Below are positions 25,960 to 34,286 of a DNA stretch of 64,000 nucleotides, piece after piece (within the stretch, counting starts at the first letter, position 1; the number at the start of each line of letters is the position of its first letter). This stretch comes from Embleya sp040605455 (GTDB taxonomy: Bacteria; Actinomycetota; Actinomycetes; Streptomycetales; Streptomycetaceae): contig NZ_JBEXCV010000033.1 of assembly GCF_040605455.1 (NCBI RefSeq), positions 1 through 64,000 on the forward strand. The letters are read 5' to 3'. Made by a program: the position numbers and the translations under genes. Under the pieces are notes generated by a model. It saw nothing but the letters and a program-made list of their open reading frames with translations, was not told where the DNA came from and made no database searches.

Positions 25960-27309
25960 TCAGGCGTCGGGCCCGAGCTCGGTCCCGACGCTCTGCCGGC
26001 GGTTCCTGCGCGCGAAGTGCACGACCGTCCCGCCGATGCCGGCCAGCACGACCCAGACCACGACGGTGGCGACGGTGAGCGGGTCGTCATTGTCCTCCTT
26101 GCGCTGCTCGGCCGCCGAGTCCGGGGCGGTCGGCGGCAGTTCGGGCCGCAGCCGGGGAGCGCCGGTCGGGGCGCCGGGATTGGGCACGTGGAACACCTGG
26201 AAGTCGCTGCGGGAGACGAGTCGGGCCGGTACCTGGCCCGGGAGGCCGCCGCCGGCCAGCACCGCGAGGTCGCCGCCGGCCACCGGGGAGCCGGCCGGGA
26301 TCGACACCCGGATCGCGATGGTCGCCAACTCACCGGGCGGCAACGGACGTTGCTCGTCCCAGGGCTTCGGCGCCAGGGTCCCGGACAGGTGCGCGCTGCG
26401 ACCGTTCGCGGGATCGGTGAGCACCTTGAGTTCGACCGGGTTCCAGCCCGGTAGGTAGGTGTCGTACGCCTCGACCACGAGTTGCCCGGGCGTGATCGGT
26501 GACTGTCCCGTGGTGAAGATCAACTCCGGTCGCACCCCGGGGATGACCCGGTCGGTGTCGTTGGAGAGGGTGAGCCGGAACTCGGCGGCGCCACCGCCCG
26601 CCTGCAACCAGCCGGGCACGCCGGTCAGCGCGAACGTCGCACCGGCGCCCCGCCGCTGGGTCGGCAACACCTTCGCGATGCCGCCCATCCGGTCCGGTGC
26701 CGCGTCGGGTACGGACGGGGCGTGGGTCCGGTCGGTGGGCGGCGGACGGGTGGGCAGTCCGCCGTCCGGGCCGAGCAGCATCGTCTCGACGGAGATGCCG
26801 TAGCTGGGGTGCGCCTCGCCGTCGGTGACGGGAGCACGGAGTCCGGGATTGACGCCGACCGTCACGAACTGCGCCGGGACGTTCGCCGCGATCGAGAACC
26901 GCACCCGGATCTCGACCGACGCGCCCGGTGCCGGACTTGAGGTCTTGCCACGTCCACCGGGGAGCGACAACGGCACAAGGGCGTTCGAATCCAGGGGGGT
27001 GAGCGCCCAGGTTCCCCGGGTCGGGTCGAGCATCTCCACCCGGACCTGGTCGGGGGCGATCCGGCGATCCCCGGTGATCGACAACATCGCGGCCATGGGC
27101 ACCGCGGTCGGCTCCGTGTTGCGCAGCTTCGCGGTGACCTCGACGGGGGTGGCGGGCCGGATCCGGTCCGGCAACCCGGTCAGCTCGACCTGTCGAACCT
27201 CCTCCGACCCTTGGTCCGCGGAGGGATCGGGAACCGGCGTGGCGATCGCGAGCGGCGACCCGAACAGCACGAGTAAGGCCGTCGAGGCGAGACAGCGGCG
27301 CAGGCGCAT
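25960..27309 (-). CDS. Secreted, membrane-anchored hypothetical protein
   Basis: A 449-residue exported protein. Residues 1-24 are a signal peptide (MRLRRCLASTALLVLFGSPLAIA). Two all-beta segments of about 130 residues (VELTGLPDRIRPATPVEVTAKLRNTEPTA... and FALTGVPGWLQAGGGAAEFRLTLSNDT...) look like immunoglobulin-like or adhesion modules with a Pro-rich linker. A C-terminal membrane helix (VATVVVWVVLAGIGGTVVHF) followed by RRNRR anchors it. No enzyme motif is visible. It converges closely on pfkA, only 24 bp away. Confidence 0.65.
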   Translation of the reverse strand: MRLRRCLASTALLVLFGSPLAIATPVPDPSADQGSEEVRQVELTGLPDRIRPATPVEVTAKLRNTEPTAVPMAAMLSITGDRRIAPDQVRVEMLDPTRGTWALTPLDSNALVPLSLPGGRGKTSSPAPGASVEIRVRFSIAANVPAQFVTVGVNPGLRAPVTDGEAHPSYGISVETMLLGPDGGLPTRPPPTDRTHAPSVPDAAPDRMGGIAKVLPTQRRGAGATFALTGVPGWLQAGGGAAEFRLTLSNDTDRVIPGVRPELIFTTGQSPITPGQLVVEAYDTYLPGWNPVELKVLTDPANGRSAHLSGTLAPKPWDEQRPLPPGELATIAIRVSIPAGSPVAGGDLAVLAGGGLPGQVPARLVSRSDFQVFHVPNPGAPTGAPRLRPELPPTAPDSAAEQRKEDNDDPLTVATVVVWVVLAGIGGTVVHFARRNRRQSVGTELGPDA

Positions 27310-27431
27310 GCGGGGTACCCGTCGTAGGAAGGAGCGTGCTCGACCGTTGGTGCGAACGGCCGGAGCCTACCGGGCGGTACGCGCCGGCCCCCACCCATAT
27401 ATGAGGCGCGGGCCGGTCGCCGGTACCCGGC

Positions 27432-27881
27432 TCAGGAGCCGTGCCGATCGCCCGCGCGGCGCAGTCGGATCACCGGGATGTCCCGCTCGGTTTTGTGCTG
27501 ATAGCTCTCGTAGGGCGGGAACACCTCGACCAGGTGCGGCCACACCCGCGCCTTCTCCTCGGGGGAGAGCGTCTCCGCGATCGCGGCGAACCGCTCGGTC
27601 TCCACGCGGAGTCGCACCTGCGGGTTGGCGGTCAGGTTCAGGTACCACAGCGGGTGGTGGTCCGAGCCGCCGAGCGAGGCCACGATCAGGTAGTCCTCGC
27701 CGTCGCGTCCGTAGATCAGCACGCTGCGGTGCCAGACGCCGCTCTTGCGGCCCAGCGTGTCCAGGAGCAGGCACGGCGCGCCCCGCATCGTGATGCCCTT
27801 GGTGCCGTCGGACTCCTCGTAGAGCCGGGCCTGGTCGGCAACCCATTTGGTCGGACTGGGGCTTGCGTCGAGCTCGGACAT
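27432..27881 (-). CDS. F420-dependent nitroreductase-family (DDN-like) protein
   Basis: A 149-residue protein of the deazaflavin (F420)-dependent DDN family. Characteristic stretches are CLLLDTLGRKSGVWHRSVLIYGRDGEDYLIVASLGGSDHHPLWYLNLTANPQV and VFPPYESYQHKTERDIPVIRL. Members use F420H2 to reduce quinones, nitro compounds or enones; the substrate is unknown. ATG 27881 follows GGAGGCACGG. It lies downstream of a phosphotransferase gene on the same strand, 35 bp away. Confidence 0.85.
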   Translation of the reverse strand: MSELDASPSPTKWVADQARLYEESDGTKGITMRGAPCLLLDTLGRKSGVWHRSVLIYGRDGEDYLIVASLGGSDHHPLWYLNLTANPQVRLRVETERFAAIAETLSPEEKARVWPHLVEVFPPYESYQHKTERDIPVIRLRRAGDRHGS

Positions 27882-27916
27882 CCGTGCCTCCGGGGGATGA
27901 GTTCGGGTGATCCGAG

Positions 27917-28810
27917 TCACTCTAGTGTCGCCCGGCCGGGCGATCGGGCAGGCCGGGGCGAACACGCGCGGCGGTGCGTCCGGGCCGCGCGCGCCTCGGC
28001 CAGCGCGGTCAGGCGGGCGTTCCAGGGGGCCGCGTGGGTGGCCCCGATACCGCGCGCGCACTGGTTGGTGGCGGCGAACACGAAGGTCTCCATGGCCTCT
28101 TTGGAGACCGTCCGCCAGCAGGCGAACCGGTCCGCCCACGAGGCCGCCTGTTCGGCGGTGTGTCCCTCGTCCATCAGCCGGCTGGCCACGAGCGTGACCT
28201 CGATCCATGCCGGGCCCCGGGCGGGCTGGGCCCAGTCGACCAGGTAGGCCCGGGGGACCCGATCGCCGATCAGCACGTTGTGCGGATGCAGATCGGTGTG
28301 CAACAAGCTTTCGCCGCGCAGGAGTTGCAGCTGACGGCTGGTCAACAGCGAGCGCCAGCGCTCCTCGATCCGCGGGAGCGGCAGATCGCGGACGGCGACC
28401 CGGCCCAGCCGGCGCAGCGCGTCCGCGACCAGCGGCAGATCCGCGGTGCCGGGCGCGAAGTCGGCGTGCCGGCCGACGATGTGGTCGAATCCCAGGAGTA
28501 CCCAGTCGTCCAGCCGCACCTCCCAGCGCAGCCGCGGCGACACGGTGCCCACGTGCGGGGCGACCCGGGCCTCCACCCGCTGCTGCGGGACCGCCGGGTG
28601 ATCGCGCGGGACACCCTTGACGAAGTAGCGGGACCGCTCGGTGGTCACGATGGCGGCGAACTTGCAGTTGAATCCGGCCCACACCGTGGCGACGGCCAGC
28701 ACGCGTCCCGCACACCGTTCGACCGCGGCGCGCGCGTCCGTGGGCAGTTCGTCCCAGCGGGTGCGCGGCGCCGTATGGAAGTGCGGCGGCGGGAGCGGCG
28801 GATCAGCCAT
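27917..28810 (-). CDS. Phosphotransferase (APH/choline-kinase-like)
   Basis: A 297-residue protein with the kinase-like fold of aminoglycoside phosphotransferases. It has the Brenner motif LLHTDLHPHNVLIG (catalytic Asp, metal Asn) and the second metal motif YLVDWAQPARGP. An N-terminal FNCKFAAIVTTERSRYFVKGVP supplies the ATP-binding Lys. Whether it confers resistance or phosphorylates a metabolite cannot be told. The ATG overlaps the stop of the upstream zinc-ribbon gene by 8 nt, so the two are co-translated. Confidence 0.8.
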   Translation of the reverse strand: MADPPLPPPHFHTAPRTRWDELPTDARAAVERCAGRVLAVATVWAGFNCKFAAIVTTERSRYFVKGVPRDHPAVPQQRVEARVAPHVGTVSPRLRWEVRLDDWVLLGFDHIVGRHADFAPGTADLPLVADALRRLGRVAVRDLPLPRIEERWRSLLTSRQLQLLRGESLLHTDLHPHNVLIGDRVPRAYLVDWAQPARGPAWIEVTLVASRLMDEGHTAEQAASWADRFACWRTVSKEAMETFVFAATNQCARGIGATHAAPWNARLTALAEARAARTHRRACSPRPARSPGRATLE

Positions 28811-28928
28811 CGGCTTCCGGTGGTGACGGTGGCAGCGGGCGCGGCCCGCCGAAGGTCACTCCGCACTTGCGGCAACGTTTGCGACCGCTCCAGTCGACGG
28901 GGTCGTGCGGCGGACAATCGGAGCCCAC
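28803..28928 (-). CDS. 41-residue zinc-ribbon microprotein
   Basis: A very short gene. GTG 28928 is preceded by GGAGGGGG and the frame runs 41 codons to TGA at 28803, overlapping the phosphotransferase ATG by 8 nt. The product has CPPH (residues 5-8) and CRKC (19-22), then GVTFGG, a compact CxxH-CxxC zinc-binding layout. The strong ribosome site, the paired metal ligands and the coupled overlap argue that it is real. Function unknown; it may regulate or assist the downstream phosphotransferase. Confidence 0.65.
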   Translation of the reverse strand: MGSDCPPHDPVDWSGRKRCRKCGVTFGGPRPLPPSPPEADG

Positions 28929-29040
28929 GGGAACCCCCTCCACTGGAACCGGTCAACGAACGGGGTCGAGCATCCTCCGTCGCACCGTGGCGAGCAACGC
29001 GATTATGGTCGCACGCCGGTGCGACGCCGGGGCCGGTGCG

Positions 29041-29056
29041 GGCCGGGCGCCCGGCC
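29041..29056. terminator. GC palindrome between the TrpE-TrpG-like gene and the zinc ribbon
   Basis: GGCCGGGCGCCCGGCC is a perfect 16-nt palindrome about 77 nt downstream of the TrpE-TrpG-like stop codon. It could form part of a terminator, but other GC-rich inverted repeats surround it, so the assignment is weak. Confidence 0.3.
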
Positions 29057-29132
29057 CGGCTTCGAGCACCGCGCCCGGGCCGTGCGCCCGGCCGTTTCGG
29101 ACCGGGCGCGGCGGCGCGTTCGGGAGCGGACC

Positions 29133-30995
29133 TCACAGTCCGGCGAGCAACTCCCGGACGATGCTCAGGCCGTTGTGGGTGAGCACCGACTCCGGGTGGA
29201 ACTGCACGCCCGCGAGCCGCATCCGGCTCGACCGCAGCGCGTGCACCCGGCCGCTCTCCGGATCCGCGGCGAACTCGACGTTGGGCACGCCGCCGACCGG
29301 CCGCACCGCCGCGAACGCGTTGTAGAAGCCGACCTGCTCCGGCCGGCCGAAGAAGTCGATCCCGACCTGCTTGCCCTGATACGGCCGTGCCTTGCGGATC
29401 AGGTCCAGGCCCAGTTCGCGGGCCAGCAGCTGGTGTCCCAGGCAGACCGCGAGCAGCGGCCCACTCGCGTCCAGGCGGGTCCGCAGCAGCGCATCCATCA
29501 GCCGGATCTTGCGGTGCGCCGCGTCCCGGGGATCACCCGGTCCCGGGCCGAGCACGACCAGCTCGGCGGTACGCACCCGCCGCGAGGTGACGTCGTCGTA
29601 CGAGCGGACCTCCACGTGCAGGCCGAGCGTGCGCAGCACGTGGGCGAGCATCGCGGTGAAGGTGTCCTCACCGTCCACCACGAGCACCTGCCGGCCCGCC
29701 AGTTCCGGAGCGCGCAGCGCGCTCTCGTCCCGCGGCCGGAGCCAAAACGGCGCGAGCGCGCTGTTGCGCGCGGCCAACAACGCGCCCACCTCGGGATCGG
29801 CGGCGAGCGTCGCGCCCGTGGTGTGTTCGGCGGCGGGCACCACACCGAGCGCGGCCAGTACCCCGGCCGCCTTCGCGTGCGTCTCGGCGACCTCGTGCTC
29901 GGGGGTGGAGTGCCGGACCAGGGTGGCGCCCGCGGGCACCCGCAGATCGCCGTCGGGCGTGATGTACGCGGTCCGGATCAGGATCGGCGCGTCCAGCGTG
30001 CGCCGGCCCTCGTCGTCGCGCCCGATCAGCGCGAGCACGCCCGAGTAGTAGCCGCGCCCGGTCGGCTCGTGCCGGCGGATCACCCGGCACGCGTTCTCCA
30101 GCGGACTCCCGGTCACCGTCGGCGCGAACATGGTGCCGCGCAGCACCGCGGCGACGTCGTGCGAGGTGGTCCCGCGCAGCAGGTACTCGGTGTGGGTGAG
30201 GTGGCCCATCGGCTTGAGGAACGGGCCTTCGACCGCGCCGCCGAGGTCGCACACCGCGCTCATCATCTTGAGTTCCTCGTCGACCACCATGAACAGCTCG
30301 TCGATCTCCTTGGGATCACGCAAAAACGCCAGCAGTCCCTCGCGCGAGGGCCCCTCGGCCGGATGCCGGTAGGTCCCGCTGATCGGGTTCATCACCACCT
30401 CGCCGCCCACCGAGCTGACGTGCCGCTCCGGGCTCGCGCCGACCAGGGTGAGGTCGCCGGTGTGGATCAGATACGTCCAGTAGGCGCCGCTCTCCCGGGT
30501 CAGCAGCCGGTGCAGCAGGGTGCCCGCCGAGGCCGGCGTGTACCCCTCGATGTGATCGCGGTAGTCGCGCCGGATGACGAAGTTGGCGCCCTCGCCGGTG
30601 CCGATCTCGTCCTGGATCACCCGCTTGACGATGGTGGCGTAGGTCTCGTCGTCCACGTCGAAGCCGCCGCCGCGCAGCGCGACCGGCACCTGCGGCAGCG
30701 CCGCCTGCACCTCGTCCAGCGGCAGCCGTAGTTGTGCGGTGACTTTCAGGCAGCGCAGCGGGGTGCCGTCCTCGTGGCACTCGAAGCCGCGCTCGCGGAT
30801 CTGCGCGTACGGCACCAGGGCGAGCAATTCGTGGCCGGGGCCGCCCTCGGCCGGCAGCGGGAGGTCGGCGAGGTCGCGCACGTCGACGATCTCGCCGGTG
30901 AGCAACTCGACCTCGGACGAGTGCTCGCGGCGGATCAGCGCGAAGGGCGGCGGGGTGTCGGAGAACAGCGGGGACAGGGCGTCGGCGGTGCGCAT
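29133..30995 (-). CDS. Fused anthranilate/ADIC synthase (TrpE-TrpG, PhzE-like)
   Basis: A 620-residue fusion. Residues about 1-420 are the chorismate-binding domain, with TMFAPTVTGSPLENACRVIRRHE and GRGYYSGVLALIG. Residues about 430-620 are a class I glutamine amidotransferase with nucleophile Cys in LAVCLGHQLLA and the His-Glu pair in GVQFHPESVLTHNG. The PTVTGSP form of the active-site loop is closer to PhzE (2-amino-2-deoxyisochorismate synthase) than to classical TrpE (SGAPK-type). However, the tryptophan attenuator in front argues for anthranilate and tryptophan synthesis. It diverges from class II DAHP synthase, the first enzyme of the shikimate pathway. Confidence 0.88.
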   Translation of the reverse strand: MRTADALSPLFSDTPPPFALIRREHSSEVELLTGEIVDVRDLADLPLPAEGGPGHELLALVPYAQIRERGFECHEDGTPLRCLKVTAQLRLPLDEVQAALPQVPVALRGGGFDVDDETYATIVKRVIQDEIGTGEGANFVIRRDYRDHIEGYTPASAGTLLHRLLTRESGAYWTYLIHTGDLTLVGASPERHVSSVGGEVVMNPISGTYRHPAEGPSREGLLAFLRDPKEIDELFMVVDEELKMMSAVCDLGGAVEGPFLKPMGHLTHTEYLLRGTTSHDVAAVLRGTMFAPTVTGSPLENACRVIRRHEPTGRGYYSGVLALIGRDDEGRRTLDAPILIRTAYITPDGDLRVPAGATLVRHSTPEHEVAETHAKAAGVLAALGVVPAAEHTTGATLAADPEVGALLAARNSALAPFWLRPRDESALRAPELAGRQVLVVDGEDTFTAMLAHVLRTLGLHVEVRSYDDVTSRRVRTAELVVLGPGPGDPRDAAHRKIRLMDALLRTRLDASGPLLAVCLGHQLLARELGLDLIRKARPYQGKQVGIDFFGRPEQVGFYNAFAAVRPVGGVPNVEFAADPESGRVHALRSSRMRLAGVQFHPESVLTHNGLSIVRELLAGL

Positions 30996-31085
30996 GGGTG
31001 CTCCTCGGTCGGGAAGAGACGCCCTCCCGACCGGGCGATCCGCCGGTTGTCACTCTCGTTCGGGGAGGAGGTCCACCCGTCCGGG

Positions 31086-31115
31086 AAAAACAAAGGGCCG
31101 CCCTGCCGGGCGGCC
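31086..31115 (-). terminator. Attenuator hairpin in the leader of the TrpE-TrpG-like gene
   Basis: On the minus strand, GGCCGCCC and GGGCGGCC (plus-strand positions 31108-31115 and 31096-31103) form a perfect 8-bp stem with a 4-nt loop, followed by TTTGTTTTT. This is a classical intrinsic terminator, about 90 nt before the ATG at 30995. A leader segment (31148-31154, GGCGGCC on the minus strand) is complementary to the 5' arm and can form an antiterminator. Confidence 0.88.
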
Positions 31116-31141
31116 GTCGGATCGTCGAGGTGATCGCGAAG

Positions 31142-31201
31142 TCAGTGGGCCGCCGCAGGGACGGGCCACCAGGAACTCCGATGGAAGCTGATCGCGATCA
31201 C
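31142..31201 (-). CDS. trpL: trp leader peptide (attenuation)
   Basis: A 19-codon frame, GTG at 31201 to TGA at 31142, encodes MIAISFHRSSWWPVPAAAH with tandem Trp codons at 31171-31166. An in-frame TAG lies just upstream, so GTG is the only plausible start. The peptide's end overlaps the antiterminator segment, and a terminator with a T-run follows 27 nt later. When Trp-tRNA is scarce, ribosomes stall at Trp-Trp, the antiterminator forms and the biosynthetic gene is transcribed. Streptomyces trp leaders of similar design are known. Confidence 0.85.
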   Translation of the reverse strand: MIAISFHRSSWWPVPAAAH

Positions 31202-31289
31202 GGCCGCACTCTATCGGGCGGGCCGAGTCGGCGTCTCGCTCTCCGGGCGGTGGACTCAATCGGGTTGCCACTCCGCTTAGTCTTGAACG

Positions 31290-32624
31290 GTGACCCTGAA
31301 CGACATCGAATCCTGGCGTACCCTCCCGGCGGCCCAACAGCCCGAGTGGCCGGACAACGAGGCCCTGGGCTCCGCCCTCGCGGACCTCCGTTCCTATCCG
31401 CCGCTCGTCTTCGCCGGCGAGTGCGACCAGCTTCGTGGTCGGCTCGCGTCGGTGGCGCAGGGCGAAGCGTTCCTGCTCCAGGGCGGCGACTGCGCGGAGA
31501 CCTTCTCCGGCAACACCGCCGACGCGATCAAGAACAAGCTCAAGACCCTGCTTCAGATGGCCGTCGTGCTGACCTACGCCGCCTCCGTGCCGGTGGTCAA
31601 GGTCGGTCGGATGGCCGGGCAGTACTCCAAGCCGCGCTCCAGCGGCATGGAGACCCGCGACGGGGTGACCCTGCCGTCCTACCGGGGCGACGCGGTCAAC
31701 GAGCTGGCCTTCACCGAGGCCGCGCGCACGCCGGACCCCGAGCGGCTCAAGCGCATGTACCACTCGTCCTCCGCGACGCTGAACCTGGTCCGTGCGTTCA
31801 CCACGGGCGGCTACGCGGACCTGCGCCAGGTGCACGCCTGGAACCAGGACTTCGTGGCACTGTCGCCCTCGGGCGAGCGCTACGAACGGCTCGCGGCCGA
31901 GATCGACGGCGCGATGCGCTTCATGCACGCGTGCGGGACCGACCCCGAGGAATTCCGCACCGTGGAGTTCTACGCCAGCCACGAGGCGCTGATCCTGGAC
32001 TACGAGGACGCGCTGACCCGGGTGGACTCGCGCACCGGCGACCTGTACGACGTGTCCGGCCACATGGTCTGGATCGGCGAGCGCACCCGGCAGCTGGACG
32101 GCGCGCACGTGGAGTTCGCGTCCCGGATCCGCAACCCGATCGGCGTCAAGCTCGGCCCGACCACCTCGCCCGAGGACGCGCTCGCGCTGATCGACAAGCT
32201 GGACCCGAACCGCGATCCGGGCCGGTTGACCTTCATCGTGCGCATGGGCGCGGGCAAGGTCCGGGACAACCTCCCGGCTTTGGTGGAGAAGGTGGCCGCG
32301 GCCGGTGCGCAGCCGGTGTGGGTCTCCGACCCGATGCACGGCAACACGTTCGAGGCGTCCAGCGGGCACAAGACCCGCCGCTTCGACGACGTCCTGGACG
32401 AGGTCAAGGGCTTCTTCGAGGTGCACCGCGCGCTCGGCACCCACCCGGGCGGCATCCACGTCGAACTCACCGGCGACGACGTCACCGAGTGTGTGGGCGG
32501 CGGCGACGAGATCTTCGTCGACGACCTGCACCAGCGCTACGAGACGGCGTGCGACCCGCGGCTCAACCGCAGCCAGTCGCTCGACCTCGCGTTCCTGGTC
32601 GCGGAGATGTACCGAAAGAGCTGA
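31290..32624 (+). CDS. aroH: 3-deoxy-7-phosphoheptulonate synthase, class II
   Basis: A 444-residue class II (plant/AroAII-type) DAHP synthase. It condenses phosphoenolpyruvate and erythrose 4-phosphate in the first step of the shikimate pathway. Family stretches are FLLQGGDCAETF, VVKVGRMAGQYSKPRS, WIGERTRQLDGAHVEF, RNPIGVKLGPTT, VSDPMHGNTFEASSGHKTR and GGIHVELTGDDVTECVGGG. Metal ligands are the Cys in GGDCAE, the His in DPMHGN, a Glu and an Asp. It diverges from the TrpE-TrpG-like gene, placing the entry enzyme and a chorismate-using enzyme together. GTG start at 31290; no strong ribosome site is visible. Confidence 0.95.
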   Translation: MTLNDIESWRTLPAAQQPEWPDNEALGSALADLRSYPPLVFAGECDQLRGRLASVAQGEAFLLQGGDCAETFSGNTADAIKNKLKTLLQMAVVLTYAASVPVVKVGRMAGQYSKPRSSGMETRDGVTLPSYRGDAVNELAFTEAARTPDPERLKRMYHSSSATLNLVRAFTTGGYADLRQVHAWNQDFVALSPSGERYERLAAEIDGAMRFMHACGTDPEEFRTVEFYASHEALILDYEDALTRVDSRTGDLYDVSGHMVWIGERTRQLDGAHVEFASRIRNPIGVKLGPTTSPEDALALIDKLDPNRDPGRLTFIVRMGAGKVRDNLPALVEKVAAAGAQPVWVSDPMHGNTFEASSGHKTRRFDDVLDEVKGFFEVHRALGTHPGGIHVELTGDDVTECVGGGDEIFVDDLHQRYETACDPRLNRSQSLDLAFLVAEMYRKS

Positions 32625-32641
32625 CCCGGCTTCACCGCGAT

Positions 32642-32681
32642 CGCCGAAGGGTGGACCCTCCCGGGGGCCCGCCCTTCGGCG
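32642..32681 (+). terminator. Hairpin after the DAHP synthase gene
   Basis: CGCCGAAGGG (32642-32651) and CCCTTCGGCG (32672-32681) form a perfect 10-bp stem with a 20-nt loop. It lies 17 nt after the aroH stop and before the threonine-aldolase gene. No T-run follows. Confidence 0.6.
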
Positions 32682-32700
32682 CGTCTGGAATGCTGCCGGT

Positions 32701-33726
32701 ATGACCTTCACGGACCTGCGCAGCGACACCGTCACCAAGCCCGGCCCCGCGATGCGCGCGGCGATGGCCGATGCCGAGGTCGGCGACGACGTATACGCCG
32801 AGGACCCGACCGTGCGGGCACTGGAGGAGTACGTCGCCGACCTGTTCGGGCACTCCTTCGCGCTGTTCGCGCCGACCGGGGTGATGGCCAATCAGCTCGC
32901 GGTGCGGATGTCCGTGCCGGCGGGCGGTGAACTGGTCCTGGACGCCGACGCGCACATCGTGGCGCACGAGGACGCGGCGGCGGCCTGGCACGGCGGCATC
33001 CAGACCCGGACCACGCTCAGCCCGCGCGGCCTGCTGGAGGTCGCCGATCTGGCCCGGCTGATCCGGGTCGGCAACCCGTACACCGTGGGCACCCACATGG
33101 TCGCGGTCGAGCAGACGCACAACCGGGGCGGCGGCTCGGTCTATCCGCTGGAGCAGCTGACCGCGATTCGCGACCTGGTGCACGGGCACGACCTGCCGCT
33201 GCACTGCGACGGCGCGCGGATCTGGAACGCGCACGTGGCGACCGGCACGCCGCTACGGGCGTATGGGGCGCTGTTCGACACGCTCAGCGTGTGTCTGTCC
33301 AAGGGCCTGGGCGCGCCGGCCGGGTCGGTGGTGTTGCTGCCCGCCGAGTGCGAGGCCGAGGCGCGTCGGATGCGGCACCGGATGGGCGGCGGGCTGCGCC
33401 AGGCGGGCATCCTGGCGGCGGGCGGGCTGTACGCGCTGAAGCACCACGTCGAGCGGCTGGCCGAGGACCACGAGCACGCGCGGGAGTTGGCCGATCTGCT
33501 GCGCGATGCGGGCTTCGCGGTGGTCGACCCGGAGACCAACATCGTGTTGGTCGAGCTGGGGGAGGGGCAGCCGAACGCGGCCGCGGTGGCGGAGCGCTGC
33601 CGGGCGGAGGGGGTGCTGGTGTCGGCGTTCGGGCCCCGGCTGATCCGGCTGGTCACCCACATGGATGTGGACGCGGCCGGATGCGAGCGCGCTGCGGCGG
33701 CGATCACGCAGGCGGCGAAGGGCTGA
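32701..33726 (+). CDS. Low-specificity threonine aldolase (GntG/beta-eliminating lyase family)
   Basis: A 341-residue PLP enzyme of fold type I. It begins DLRSDTVTKPGPAMRAAMADAEVGDDVYAEDPTV, the hallmark of threonine aldolases. The cofactor Asp-Gly pair is LHCDGARIWNA, and the Schiff-base Lys is in VCLSKGLGAPAGS. The C-terminal domain is complete. It should cleave L-threonine and allo-threonine to glycine and acetaldehyde. ATG 32701 follows the terminator hairpin of aroH, with only a weak ribosome site. Confidence 0.9.
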   Translation: MTFTDLRSDTVTKPGPAMRAAMADAEVGDDVYAEDPTVRALEEYVADLFGHSFALFAPTGVMANQLAVRMSVPAGGELVLDADAHIVAHEDAAAAWHGGIQTRTTLSPRGLLEVADLARLIRVGNPYTVGTHMVAVEQTHNRGGGSVYPLEQLTAIRDLVHGHDLPLHCDGARIWNAHVATGTPLRAYGALFDTLSVCLSKGLGAPAGSVVLLPAECEAEARRMRHRMGGGLRQAGILAAGGLYALKHHVERLAEDHEHARELADLLRDAGFAVVDPETNIVLVELGEGQPNAAAVAERCRAEGVLVSAFGPRLIRLVTHMDVDAAGCERAAAAITQAAKG

Positions 33727-33770
33727 GCGAAGGGCACGGTCGGGCGGCGCCGGCTCGGGCGGTGGTGGGC

Positions 33771-34118
33771 TCAGGCGGCGCTGTGTCGGCGCAGCGGGAC
33801 CACGTTGTCGGGCACGGCCGAGGCGGCGACGGCGGCCGTGACCTTGGGCATCGGCAGGGCGACCGGTTCGGCGGCGGGGGTGGCGGTGGGAGTGCCGGTG
33901 CAGGCGGTCGCGCAGGTCTCGGCCTCGCCGCACAGCTCGCGACGCCGGCGGCGCGACTCGTCGCGGGGCAACATCGCGGTGATGCTCTTGACGCAGCGGC
34001 CGCAGTCGGTGCCGGCTCCGCCGCAGGACTGGGCTATCTCACGCATGGTGCGCGCGCCATCGGCTATTCGGTCGTTCACCTGTTTGTCGGTGACACCGAA
34101 ACACATGCAGACGTACAC
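33771..34118 (-). CDS. bfd: Bacterioferritin-associated ferredoxin with C-terminal extension
   Basis: A 115-residue [2Fe-2S] protein. The Bfd domain fills residues 1-55: VCMC near residues 3-6, VTDKQVNDRIADGARTMREIAQSCGGAGTDCGRC with the second Cys pair at about 39-42. Bfd reduces the iron core of bacterioferritin to release iron. Typical Bfd is about 64 residues; here a further 55 residues follow, including an Arg patch (RRRRR) and three extra Cys (CGEAETCATAC). The GTG start at 34118 lies 30 nt from an iron box. Confidence 0.85.
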   Translation of the reverse strand: MYVCMCFGVTDKQVNDRIADGARTMREIAQSCGGAGTDCGRCVKSITAMLPRDESRRRRRELCGEAETCATACTGTPTATPAAEPVALPMPKVTAAVAASAVPDNVVPLRRHSAA

Positions 34119-34147
34119 GGAGAATTTCCCCCCAGCGGCGAGGTCAC

Positions 34148-34166
34148 TTAGGTAAGGGTAACCTCA
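34148..34166. promoter_or_regulatory. Iron box (DmdR1/IdeR operator) upstream of bfd
   Basis: TTAGGTAAGGGTAACCTCA matches the actinobacterial iron-box consensus (TTAGGTTAGGCTAACCTAA) at 16 of 19 positions by my count. It lies 30 nt upstream of the bfd GTG, where binding of an iron-loaded repressor would block transcription. bfd would then be expressed when iron is scarce, matching its iron-releasing role. Confidence 0.82.
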
Positions 34167-34205
34167 GCGCTCGCCGGGGGGAATACCGGGTGATCGGTGA
34201 CACAA

Positions 34206-34228
34206 TCCAGCCGGTTGTCCGGGCTGGA
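34206..34228 (-). terminator. Candidate terminator after bfr
   Basis: Read on the minus strand, TCCAGCC and GGCTGGA form a 7-bp stem with a 9-nt loop followed by TTGTGT, about 60 nt past the bfr stop. It would separate bfr from the iron-box-controlled bfd. Confidence 0.45.
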
Positions 34229-34286
34229 AGCACGGTGTCCGTAGTGTCTGCGGTGTCCGTGCCGTGGGAGTGCCCCGACTCGCCGG

